Below, piece after piece: positions 9,438 to 17,182 of a stretch of DNA of 64,000 nucleotides. The first letter of the stretch is position 1, and every line of letters starts with the position of its first letter. Made by a program: the position numbers and the translations under genes. The stretch comes from G965227875 sp965227875 (GTDB lineage Bacteria > Pseudomonadota > Alphaproteobacteria > Rhizobiales > JAJFHC01): NCBI GenBank assembly GCA_965227875.1, contig OZ245783.1, forward strand, positions 186,001 through 250,000. Direction: 5' to 3'. The notes under the pieces are model-generated. The model was not told the DNA's origin and did no database searches. It saw only the letters and a list, made by a program, of their open reading frames with translations.

Positions 9438-9670
9438 GGGCGGGAGCGTCCTCGTGCTGACGTTGCGCTGTCCTCGGAACATAGTGCGTCGGCCCGCCGT
9501 GGACCAGATCAAGTCTGCCTGCGATCCGGGCGAACCTCCGATTCGGCGCCAACGTGAGAATTCGTGATAGACTTGCCACGAAGCCAGGTCGATATCCGTT
9601 TTTGGCTTGAACCATCCCTTCGGGCCGAGCCGGTTACACCTTCACCTGGCACGAGAAGGGAGAAACGAAA

Positions 9671-10633
9671 ATGCGATTGCTCCCCGCACTCCGGCACCTT
9701 CGACCACATTTTGCTGCGGTCACGATGGTGATGTTGGCTGTGACCTCAACAATTGCGCAGGACACGTCGGCAGATTGGGGCAAGAGATTCAAGGACGGGC
9801 TTGATCTTTTCAAGAAGGAACTGGGCGTAAAATCGAAAGGTTCTGCCGAATTCGAGAAATTCACGAAATACATCGAACAGGCAAAGAAAGCCTACTCGGC
9901 AACCGAGTCGAGGGGAAATGCAGCCAGGTTTGTGGAGATATGCAAGGAATACGTAAGAACCGGAGACGGGAACTCAGCGGCGAAACATTTCCTGAAACTC
10001 ACTGGTCTGGACCATCCCTTCACACAATCTGTTCTGAGACATTCGCTCGATCGTCTCCACACGAAGAACTTCAGCGATCCAAGGAAAAGGCGCAAGGCCC
10101 ACGCCTTGTTGAACGGCTTGTGGCGGGACATTAAACGCGCCGGAAAAGAACCGATTCGTACCAGCGATAGCGGCACATCCCATTCGGAAGACAATATGGT
10201 GGCCCTCACGAATCCCGGCGCGCTCGCCGCCGTCGGATCCGAGACCGTTTCGACGCCGGACAGCGCCGACCTCGACGGACTATGGGTCGACGCACAGATG
10301 GGAAAAGGCCGGGAGTGGTACATACGCATCGTCCAGGCCGGACGCAGGATCACCGGGACGATAGAAGACGCCGGGTCGTTTCTGAAAAGCTACGGAGGTT
10401 CGGCAGAAACGGCTTGCCAGATCGGCCGGCAGATCTTCACCGGCGAAGTGCAAGGCAACATCGTGAAGTTCAAGTTCGACTACTCGGTCCAGACCGCCTG
10501 TCTCCCGCCAGAAACGGCGGCCCTTTTCAAGGGTCTGAGTCCCTACGTGGATTTCCGCATTTCCGAAGACGGAAACTCAATCTTTTCCGGTAATGGCAAG
10601 AGCTACAGACGCGTTGATACGGTCACCAACTGA
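9671..10633 (+). CDS. Secreted protein of unknown function
   Basis: I do not recognise this 320-residue protein. It has a good ribosome-binding site (AGGGAG, 10 bases before ATG) and a signal peptide (about residues 1-29, ending TIAQD). A charged helical region follows (about 35-150, with many Lys, Glu and Arg), then a low-complexity linker. The C-terminal ~110-residue domain starts at DLDGLWVDAQMGKGREWYI; its alternating strand pattern (IVQAGRRITGTIED, NIVKFKFDYSV) and two cysteine pairs resemble small lipocalin-like or DUF beta domains. It is a single gene divergent from the transsulfuration unit, probably periplasmic or exported. Confidence 0.65.
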   Translation: MRLLPALRHLRPHFAAVTMVMLAVTSTIAQDTSADWGKRFKDGLDLFKKELGVKSKGSAEFEKFTKYIEQAKKAYSATESRGNAARFVEICKEYVRTGDGNSAAKHFLKLTGLDHPFTQSVLRHSLDRLHTKNFSDPRKRRKAHALLNGLWRDIKRAGKEPIRTSDSGTSHSEDNMVALTNPGALAAVGSETVSTPDSADLDGLWVDAQMGKGREWYIRIVQAGRRITGTIEDAGSFLKSYGGSAETACQIGRQIFTGEVQGNIVKFKFDYSVQTACLPPETAALFKGLSPYVDFRISEDGNSIFSGNGKSYRRVDTVTN

Positions 10634-10674
10634 GGTTCCGCACCGCCGGGCCGTGACTGCGTGCTTCGTCTTCC

Positions 10675-11730
10675 CTAGACGTCTCCGGGAAGGTGAGGTC
10701 CCCAGCTCGACGGCTCCGTCACGCCGACGGATTCCCAGGCCGCGCGCAGGGCCTTGGACTCGTCGCATCTCGATCGGGGCAGGTTGTCGTTGATGTCCAT
10801 CCACGGCATCCGGCTCTCGATGCCGCCATGGACTGCGGGCGTGAACTCCTCGGGGTTGTCGAAGGTCGCGGTGAAAATCACCATGTAGCTGGCCGGCGCC
10901 GGTTCCATGAGCCTGTAGGTGAGACTTGTCCCGCAATCACCGCAAAAGCCTCTCTCGGCGATCGGAGTCGACCGGAAGACCTTCGGCGCGCCCTTGACGA
11001 ACGAGATGGCGCTGGCGGGAAACGCACTCCATACGCCGACAGGCGCGCCGGTGAACTTCTGGCAGATCCGGCAATGGCAGAACCCTGTGCTGATCGCCGG
11101 CTGGCTGACCTCGAACCGGACCGCGCCGCACAGGCAACCTCCGGCCAGGACCGACTGAGACTCGGCGTTTTCGTCGAAATCGAAGAGTGCGCCGGATGCC
11201 AGCGGCGACTGCTCCTCGGCAAGCCGGATGTCGTAGACGTGGACCGGATCGGCGATGTTCTTCAGGCGCTGATGGCCGAGATCCCGCAATGACAGGTCGA
11301 GCTTGTTGCGCACCTGTTCGTAGACCGTGCCGGAGATGGCGAGACCGCCGGGCTGGGCCTTCTGCTCCAGCCGGGACGCAATGTTCACACCGTCCCCGTA
11401 GATATCGTCGCCGTCGATGATCACGTCGCCGACATTGATGCCGATGCGCCAGACCAGCCGGCGGTCCTCGGGCTGGGCGCCCTCTTCCTCGTTCAACGTC
11501 CGCTGGACGGCAACGGCGAACTCGACGGCTCCGACGACGCTCGAGAACTCGGCGAGAATGCCGTCGCCCATCGTCTTGAACACCCGCCCGCCATGCGCCG
11601 TCATCCGGGGCAGGATCGTCTCGTCGCGAACCTTTTTCAGGCGATCGAGCGTGCCTACCTCGTCGGTCGCCATGAGGCGGCTGTACCCGACGACGTCAGC
11701 AGCGAGAATTGCGGCAAGCCGCCTTTCCAT
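10675..11730 (-). CDS. Class III nucleotide cyclase fused to a GFA/Mss4-like zinc domain
   Basis: The 351-residue protein joins two domains rarely seen together. Residues 1-170 are a class III adenylate/guanylate cyclase catalytic domain. The first metal Asp is D12 in LAADVVGYSRLM, the MGDG turn is at 54-57, the second metal Asp is D102 in INVGDV, and the transition-state Asn116 and Arg120 lie in GVNIASRLE. Lys52 and an Asp at 108-109 suit adenine, so cAMP production is the likely activity. Residues ~195-320 match the GFA (glutathione-dependent formaldehyde-activating) fold: GGCLCGAVRF, CHCRICQK and FCGDCGTS give the zinc cysteines. A short linker (172-193) joins them in one uninterrupted frame. 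No membrane segment is seen. The GFA domain could sense a thiol or glutathione adduct; that is inference. Confidence 0.85.
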   Translation of the reverse strand: MERRLAAILAADVVGYSRLMATDEVGTLDRLKKVRDETILPRMTAHGGRVFKTMGDGILAEFSSVVGAVEFAVAVQRTLNEEEGAQPEDRRLVWRIGINVGDVIIDGDDIYGDGVNIASRLEQKAQPGGLAISGTVYEQVRNKLDLSLRDLGHQRLKNIADPVHVYDIRLAEEQSPLASGALFDFDENAESQSVLAGGCLCGAVRFEVSQPAISTGFCHCRICQKFTGAPVGVWSAFPASAISFVKGAPKVFRSTPIAERGFCGDCGTSLTYRLMEPAPASYMVIFTATFDNPEEFTPAVHGGIESRMPWMDINDNLPRSRCDESKALRAAWESVGVTEPSSWGPHLPGDV

Positions 11731-12042
11731 GAGTCCCTCCCCGGTTCGATAGCCTGCGCAACACAGATATCAAACGCTTCGATGAGTTCATCACATAGTG
11801 AAGCACGGCGGCCCACCTGTACATCCGGACGCTTCGAACTACCGGCGTTTCGACGACGCTGAGTTTAACGGCGCGGTTGCGAACGGCCCGATGGCCATCA
11901 GCGGCTTCGATTTCGGTTGTTGAACATGCTAGTGGTGGCCGTATTCGGCACTCTGGCAGTGTCTTGCGTCGCTCCTGGCGTCATGCAGACGCTGTTCGCC
12001 CCTGGTGCCAGACGTAGCGTATGAGAATGTAATCGAGGGTTT
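11731..12042. other. Intergenic region upstream of the cyclase, next to the IS remnant
   Basis: About 310 bases lie between the cyclase start and the first IS remnant. The right half has a different base texture from the cyclase gene and may be debris of a further element, but I find no readable protein and no RNA gene. The cyclase promoter should lie in the left part. Confidence 0.4.
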
Positions 12043-12771
12043 TTGTAGCCGAAGGCGGGGACGGCGATGTCGCGGTGCTTGATCGTTCCCTACTCATCGG
12101 GTTTTGCCTTGGAGAACTTCACCGTCCAGCGCGCATCGCGATCCTTCTGGCGCAGCAACACCGGCTTGTCCGTCCATTCCTCCGGCACCTTGCCTGCCCT
12201 AGTGTCAGCCTTCTCGCCATCCGAGTTGCGCTGCTTCGGCGCCGCCACGATTGTCGCATCGACGATCTGACCGCCCATGGCGAGATAGCAGGTGTTCGTA
12301 AGGTGCTTGTCGAAGCGGGCGAACAGGTTCTCCACCGCGCGGGCTTGGGTGAGGTGCTACCTTGAACACCCAGATCGTCTTCTCATCGGGAACCTTGTCG
12401 CCGAGCCCGAGGCCCGCGAAACGCATGAACCAAAGCCGGTCCTGAATCTGGAACTCGGCCTGATCGTCCGACAGGCGTAGAGCGCCTGCAGAACCATGAT
12501 CTTGAACATCAGCACGGCGTCGTAGGGAGGTCTGCCGCCCCTCGCGCCATCAGAACGGTTCAGCGCCTTGGCCAGCGGTTTGCCGAACACATCCCAGTGA
12601 ACCACCGAATTCAGCTTCTACAACGGATCACCAGCCTCGCTAAGCCGCGCATACCGTTCGTCAATGTCCCAAAACCCGGCCTGTCCTCGCATCGCCCACC
12701 TCCGCGAAAATCAATGCAACCAGTGAAACAGAAATCTAAAAAGTTGGGGAGGTTTTTAGAGGCGTCCAACT
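12043..12771 (-). mobile_element. Decayed IS5-like element, copy 1
   Basis: On the minus strand this reads as a transposase of the IS5 type broken in several places: MRGQAGFWDIDERYARLSEA, an in-frame TAG after GDP-L, then VVHWDVFGKPLAKALNRSDG, VLMFKIMVLQALYA, a frameshift, MRFAGLGLGDKVPDEKT, another frameshift, VENLFARFDKHL, QIVDATIVAAPKQRNSD and finally AVPAFGYK, where similarity stops. The C-terminal catalytic third is missing, so the element is dead. It is a direct repeat of a shorter copy about 3 kb downstream. The shared stretches are nearly identical and share the same stop and frameshifts. Terminal inverted repeats could not be recognised. Confidence 0.85.
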
Positions 12772-12864
12772 GTTTTGACGTTTATTCCAGCCCCAACATC
12801 GACAAAGAGGTTTTTGTTTTCAGATAGCGGTTAAAGCACAGCGCGTTTACCGCTCATTTGCGCT

Positions 12865-13185
12865 TTGTATTTTGACAGAACAAAACAGGCTCTGGACATT
12901 ATCGATACGGATGCTGATCAAATAAATCAGCAAGATCCGTTCGCAGGACTGACGCCTCTCCATGTTGCAATATTCCGGCAGAACACACAGGTCGTTAAAC
13001 GGATCACAGCTCACCCGGTTACCGACATAAGCCAGCCGGGCCGCTTTGGCAGGCGTGCAATCGAGATGTGTGTTTACACTTCAAACGACCAGACATTTCA
13101 GGCCGTATCTGAACTTACTTTCAGAGGCGATCTTCTTGATATGGACGGCGGTGATGGCGGACCCATTTTTCCGTTTAAACGGTGA
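12865..13185 (+). CDS. Short ankyrin-repeat-like protein or fragment
   Basis: The 106-residue frame contains FAGLTPLHVAIFRQN followed by TQVVKRITAHPV, which fits the ankyrin consensus (G-x-TPLH-x-A ... V-x-x-L), and a second degenerate repeat around GRFGRRAIEMCVYTSNDQTF. The only start is TTG; a TAA closes the frame 11 codons upstream and no convincing ribosome-binding site precedes it. It begins about 90 bases after the IS copy 1 edge, so it may be the tail of a gene cut by that element. Ankyrin repeats mediate protein contacts; no partner can be named. Confidence 0.45.
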   Translation: MYFDRTKQALDIIDTDADQINQQDPFAGLTPLHVAIFRQNTQVVKRITAHPVTDISQPGRFGRRAIEMCVYTSNDQTFQAVSELTFRGDLLDMDGGDGGPIFPFKR

Positions 13186-13208
13186 CACCGTTCTATCTTG
13201 CAACTCAG

Positions 13209-13919
13209 TCAAACAGTTTTTGTCTCTTCCAGTTTTGCAAGTCTCCTTTTTTGTTTACGGCGTTTTCGTTCTTCTTGAATTTGGGGTTCAGTCAGCAGTT
13301 TTTTAATCCAATTCAAACCCGTTCCGCTTGATCGAAGGGCCAGATTAAACTGAACGTAAAACGAGCGAACGAGCATCATCTGTTCTTCGATATGCTCAAT
13401 ATCACGCAGTTCATATACCCACACTTTCTCGGGCTTGATCGGTTTAAGTTCACGAGTGCCAGGATCGTTTTGTTCCCGATCCCAAATCATCTCACGAAAC
13501 TCGTACTCAGTTCGAGCTGCTGGATCCACGAGCAAAAGAGCATCATTGATACCCTCCATTGTCGTTGCCCAAATTCGATGGGCAAATTTGTTTCTCTCCT
13601 TGGCTGAAGACGAGGCTAACTTGTTCAGTATTGCCAATAACTCGTTTAGACCTGAGTTCAGTCGCTTTTCGGTGAGTGCGGATAGAATGCGCAACTTGGC
13701 TGTGTAGGTATTTTGGGATGAATAAATCTCGACTGCCGCCTCTTCGGAGACGCCAAGCACTGACGTGAATATTGCCGCTTGCATTGCCTCGATTTCCGAC
13801 CACAGAGCAATGACGCGCATCGCTGCCAATCCAATTTCCGGACGGCTATCTAGCGCGTGAGGATTCAAAATTATTGTACACCCATCAGGATGTGTTCTGC
13901 TCAAGGGTTGCGGTGCCAT
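13209..13919 (-). CDS. HEPN-like protein of unknown function (candidate RNase/toxin)
   Basis: This protein is 236 residues long from the chosen ATG. Its central part is all-helical (roughly 30-130) and contains KERNKFAHRIW, an RN-x3-H pattern (Arg109, His114) typical of HEPN domains, many of which are RNases in toxin-antitoxin and abortive-infection systems. The C-terminus is a very basic tail (ERKRRKQKRR). The frame is open further upstream to a TTG at 14060 that overlaps the stop of the preceding gene; neither start has a clear ribosome-binding site. I prefer the ATG because the extra 47 residues look like untranslated sequence. It lies directly downstream of the membrane-anchored gene on the same strand. 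Base composition is far more AT-rich than the chromosome around it, suggesting transfer. Confidence 0.6.
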   Translation of the reverse strand: MAPQPLSRTHPDGCTIILNPHALDSRPEIGLAAMRVIALWSEIEAMQAAIFTSVLGVSEEAAVEIYSSQNTYTAKLRILSALTEKRLNSGLNELLAILNKLASSSAKERNKFAHRIWATTMEGINDALLLVDPAARTEYEFREMIWDREQNDPGTRELKPIKPEKVWVYELRDIEHIEEQMMLVRSFYVQFNLALRSSGTGLNWIKKLLTEPQIQEERKRRKQKRRLAKLEETKTV

Positions 13920-14056
13920 AGCGCGTTTGTCGATCGGATTGTTTTCTGATGGAATTGCCCGAATTTGAGTTCGGCTTGTATTTCTTTGATGGGCGCTTTT
14001 TCGCCTGTAAGTTTTCGAGACCTTTGACGAAAATATTTCAAACCGAAGCAGATAAA

Positions 14057-14839
14057 TCAAAGTAAGCTATAAATGCCCAAGGCAAGACTGATCAACGTAA
14101 TCAAAAACGCGAGTCCTTTGTGTTCGACAATCCAGTTCACGCCTGTTCGCAGACGCCCACCGTGCATGTCCCACCAAGTTGCTTTAGTTCGAAGTTGACG
14201 ATTTTTTGCCCTTTCCGAAATGTTGGCCAAGACGTCGACTTTTCTTAGGGTTGACTGATGCAGCCCAACGTAGTTGCCATTTTCGAATGCGGCGGCTTCG
14301 TCCTTTCCTGACAAAAAGTCTCTCGGCTTTATCGAGTTTTCGTCGAGAAGATTTTCCAACCTCGGATGCCCAATGTAACTTACGCCGTAAATGTCGATCA
14401 GTAAGCGAGATAGGTCGAACTTCTTGACATCATCAATGTTCCGCGGTTCTCCGCCAAGCACAGCATACCGATGTGCAATGGCTGCAAACCCATAGTTGGC
14501 ATCCCTCATGTTCCAATGCATGTAGTTCGCGCCTTTGTGACTCCCCACATGTTCAAAATATAGATCAAGCATCTTCCTCTCAAGATCATCATAATTATTC
14601 CCAATATCCGCCGCCGCGATCCCGGAACGTTCTGCGATCTGATGAATCGAGTAGGAACTTGTCTGCGCGGTTTTTAGATTACGAAGCGCGATTGACGTTA
14701 TACGCGGAGAACTTCCGTCTTCACGCTCATAAAAGCTTTCGCAGGAGTAGTGGATCACGAACGTGTTTTCCGCTTCGTTGAATAGTTTATCCAAATCAGC
14801 CCATGCATCTTTTTGCTTTGATGGAATTGGCGGTGTCAA
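14057..14839 (-). CDS. C-terminally membrane-anchored protein, possible DEDD/RNase H-fold nuclease
   Basis: I do not recognise this 260-residue family with certainty. The soluble part has strands TFVIHYSCES and RITSIALRNL followed by YSIHQIAE, then YMHWNMRDANYGFAAIAHRY and YVGLHQSTLRKVDVL. That order recalls the three motifs of DEDD-type 3'-5' exonucleases (a HN-x-x-D-like motif II and H-x-x-x-x-x-x-D-like motif III), but motif I has Cys-Glu in place of Asp-x-Glu. Residues 242-260 (LAFLITLISLALGIYSLL) form one terminal transmembrane helix. The start must be TTG: AAGGGA precedes it at good spacing and a TAA closes the frame eight codons upstream. It pairs with the HEPN-like gene in an AT-rich islet between two IS remnants. 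Confidence 0.6.
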   Translation of the reverse strand: MTPPIPSKQKDAWADLDKLFNEAENTFVIHYSCESFYEREDGSSPRITSIALRNLKTAQTSSYSIHQIAERSGIAAADIGNNYDDLERKMLDLYFEHVGSHKGANYMHWNMRDANYGFAAIAHRYAVLGGEPRNIDDVKKFDLSRLLIDIYGVSYIGHPRLENLLDENSIKPRDFLSGKDEAAAFENGNYVGLHQSTLRKVDVLANISERAKNRQLRTKATWWDMHGGRLRTGVNWIVEHKGLAFLITLISLALGIYSLL

Positions 14840-15075
14840 AACTGAATCCCTTGACGATTGTTAGTTTGGTAAGTTCTTCAAAAAACGGAGCTTAATTAAT
14901 CTGAAAAGCAAAATCTTTATTGTCTGTTCGGACAGGCTCTACTCCGCTAACCGGTTTCACCGACAAGCTTCACCGAACCAACAAAGTTGTTTCGGCCCAT
15001 ACGGGTCACGATCCCTTCTATAATCGGCTTCCGGCTGTCAAGCCCTGGTCTATCAGAAGTGCATTTTCTATTATC

Positions 15076-15576
15076 TTGTAGCCGAAGGCGGGGACGGCGA
15101 TGTCGCGGTGCTTGTCGAAGCGGGCGAACAGGTTCTCCACCGCGCGGGCCTGGGTGAGGTGCTACCTTGAACACCCAGATCGTCTTCTCATCGGGAACCT
15201 TGTCGCCGAGCCCGAGGCCCGCAAAACGCATGAACCAAAGCCGGTCCTGAATCTGGAACTCGTCCTGATCGTCCGACAGGCGTAGAGCGCCTGCAGAACC
15301 ATGATCTTGAACATCAGCACGGCGTCGTAGGGAGGTCTGCCGCCCCTCGCGCCATCAGAACGGTTCAGCGCCTTGGCCAGCGGTTTGCCGAACACATCCC
15401 AGTGAACCACCGAATTCAGCTTCTACAGCGGATCACCGGCCTCGCTCAGCCGCGCATACCGTTCGTCAAAGTCCCAAAACCCGGCCTGTCCTCGCATCGC
15501 CCACCTCCGCGAAAATCAATGCAACCAGTGAAACAGAAATCTAAAAAGTTGGGGAGGTTTTTAGAGGCGTCCAACT
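15076..15576 (-). mobile_element. Decayed IS5-like element, copy 2 (228-bp internal deletion)
   Basis: It has the same left (TTGTAGCC) and right (GTCCAACT) limits as copy 1, and the same premature TAG after GDP-L and the same frameshifts in the transposase, but 228 bases are missing. The junction falls in an 8-base GGTGCTTG that occurs twice in copy 1, at both edges of the missing part, so the deletion is a microhomology event. The element is in direct orientation relative to copy 1, and together they bracket the AT-rich islet. Confidence 0.85.
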
Positions 15577-15878
15577 TCCGATCTCCCGGGTCCCGGAAAG
15601 GTTCCGTTGCACCGGACAGAACCGCTATGGCGGACAGTGACTGCATGCAATGATCGGCAGGTGACGCCCGAATGAAACGTGACCAAAATATCAAGCTTCC
15701 AGATGAAATAAACTGAACACAAAAAATCAATAAATTTAATGATATTATTATATTTTCAAATCAATATATTGGTGAATAATGCGAATGAATTTGTAAGTTG
15801 CAATAGCATTTACAAAGTCTGTTTTTTAAGCGAAAATAAGAAAAAATTACTAGATATATTTCAAACCGGGAGCAAATC
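15577..15878 (+). promoter_or_regulatory. AT-rich leader of the muramidase gene
   Basis: About 300 bases with little GC outside the first 90 contain runs such as TTATTATATTTTC and a GGGAG ribosome-binding site just before the next gene. This composition is foreign to the genome and typical of xenogeneic DNA that would be silenced by H-NS/MucR-type proteins. No exact promoter can be assigned. Confidence 0.45.
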
Positions 15879-17126
15879 ATGAGTTACTTCAAAGATGATC
15901 CTGATCTCCAACATACACAATTAAATCCGGACAAAATTTACGATCCTCTTCCACCGCAGAATACGGTGAAGGGTAAACTTGCACGAACATATAACCGTAT
16001 TGGCGGACTCCTGGAGGCGTTCGGCTCGAAGACAGATACCAACGCCAAAGCCGTTCTTGCTGTCTGGTATGTCGAAAGCGGCGGATCGGACTTCGAAGAG
16101 GGCCGCCCCATCCTACGGTTTGAAAACCACAAGTTCTGGAAATATTGGGGGAAGAGCCACGCGAATGAATTCGATCGGCACTTTCAGATGGGCGGTCGAA
16201 ACGGCATTCCCGGCAAGCCATGGAAACGTCACAAGTACAGAAAAAGCGCGACCGGGTCCTGGAAGAAGTTCCACGGCAACCAGACCAAGGAATATGACGT
16301 ATTCGACTTCGGGGCGTCCCTTGCGAACCGCGAAGCCGCCGCTTTGGCCTGCAGTTTCGGTGGACCGCAGGTCATGGGTTTCAATCATGACAGGCTCGGG
16401 TACGAAACAGCGACGGAGCTCTATCAACGGTTCTCCGATTCCGAGCGCTGGCATGTCTGCGGCTTTTTCGACTTTTGCAAGTCAATGTCGCTCATCGACG
16501 AGATACGTGATCAGCGTTGGTTGAAGTTCGCTACGCTCTACAACGGTTCCGGACAGGCCCCCGTTTACGAGGACCGTCTCGAAAAAGCGTTTCAGGCAGC
16601 CCAGCAGTTGGGCGACCCGACCGGAGTATCCGCCTCGCCCGCCGCAGCCGATGGTGCGGTTCTCGGGGCCAATGCATCGTACATGTCGGAGTTTCGCAAG
16701 TTCATTGAAAGTCTCGGTCTACGCTACTTCAAGCCATACGAGTTCCTGGTCAAAGGCAGCAAACACAATAATCCCAATAGCCCTGCCTACGGACTCAACA
16801 CCGACCCACCCAAATCCAAGTGGGGCAACATCGCCGATGCCGCGAGGGTCATCGATGAACTGCGTTCGCGACTTGAAGTGCCCATAACCCTGACGAGCGT
16901 ATATCGGAGCCCCGATTACAACAGCGCGATCGGCGGAGCCGGCTCGAGCCGGCACGTAGAGTTCGATGCCATAGATTTCGTAGTCGCAAACCACATGCCT
17001 CCGTCGACCTGGGCAGATATCCTGCGGGACATGAGGACCGCCGGGGTTTTCAAGGGCGGTATCGGCGTCTATCCGGGATTTGTCCATGTCGACACCCGCG
17101 GTTCCAACGCAGACTGGAGCGGTTGA
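15879..17126 (+). CDS. Leaderless peptidoglycan hydrolase: N-acetylmuramidase + M15 peptidase
   Basis: The 415-residue protein joins an N-terminal N-acetylmuramidase domain (DUF3380 type) to a C-terminal M15 D-Ala-D-Ala/L-Ala-D-Glu peptidase-like domain. The muramidase has VWYVESGG (Glu66 the probable acid), GRPILRFENHKFWKYWG, and an AALACSFGGPQVMGFN segment at about 55-240. The peptidase (~275-415) keeps zinc ligands His359 and Asp366 (SSRHVEFDAIDF) and His403 (FVHVDTRG). It would cut both glycan and stem peptide. No signal peptide or membrane helix is present, so delivery needs a holin, a secretion system or lysis. It sits alone, 300 bases after IS copy 2, with no recognisable immunity or phage gene beside it. 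Phage endolysin remnant or secreted effector are both open. Confidence 0.82.
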   Translation: MSYFKDDPDLQHTQLNPDKIYDPLPPQNTVKGKLARTYNRIGGLLEAFGSKTDTNAKAVLAVWYVESGGSDFEEGRPILRFENHKFWKYWGKSHANEFDRHFQMGGRNGIPGKPWKRHKYRKSATGSWKKFHGNQTKEYDVFDFGASLANREAAALACSFGGPQVMGFNHDRLGYETATELYQRFSDSERWHVCGFFDFCKSMSLIDEIRDQRWLKFATLYNGSGQAPVYEDRLEKAFQAAQQLGDPTGVSASPAAADGAVLGANASYMSEFRKFIESLGLRYFKPYEFLVKGSKHNNPNSPAYGLNTDPPKSKWGNIADAARVIDELRSRLEVPITLTSVYRSPDYNSAIGGAGSSRHVEFDAIDFVVANHMPPSTWADILRDMRTAGVFKGGIGVYPGFVHVDTRGSNADWSG

Positions 17127-17182
17127 AGATAAGGAACCGGACTTCAGGTGATTATCGGTCCGGCGTTCGCTGAAGTGAGCGA

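Noticed and set aside
6777..9557. 926-codon open frame on the plus strand opposite adhC, the gamma-lyase and CBS genes
   Set aside because: Reads as His/Arg/Asp-rich sequence without family motifs, exactly antisense to three well-recognised enzymes; a high-GC shadow frame.
12043..15576. Active composite transposon carrying the HEPN gene pair
   Set aside because: Both flanking elements have the same stop and frameshifts and lack the transposase C-terminus, so they cannot move on their own; no target duplication was identified.
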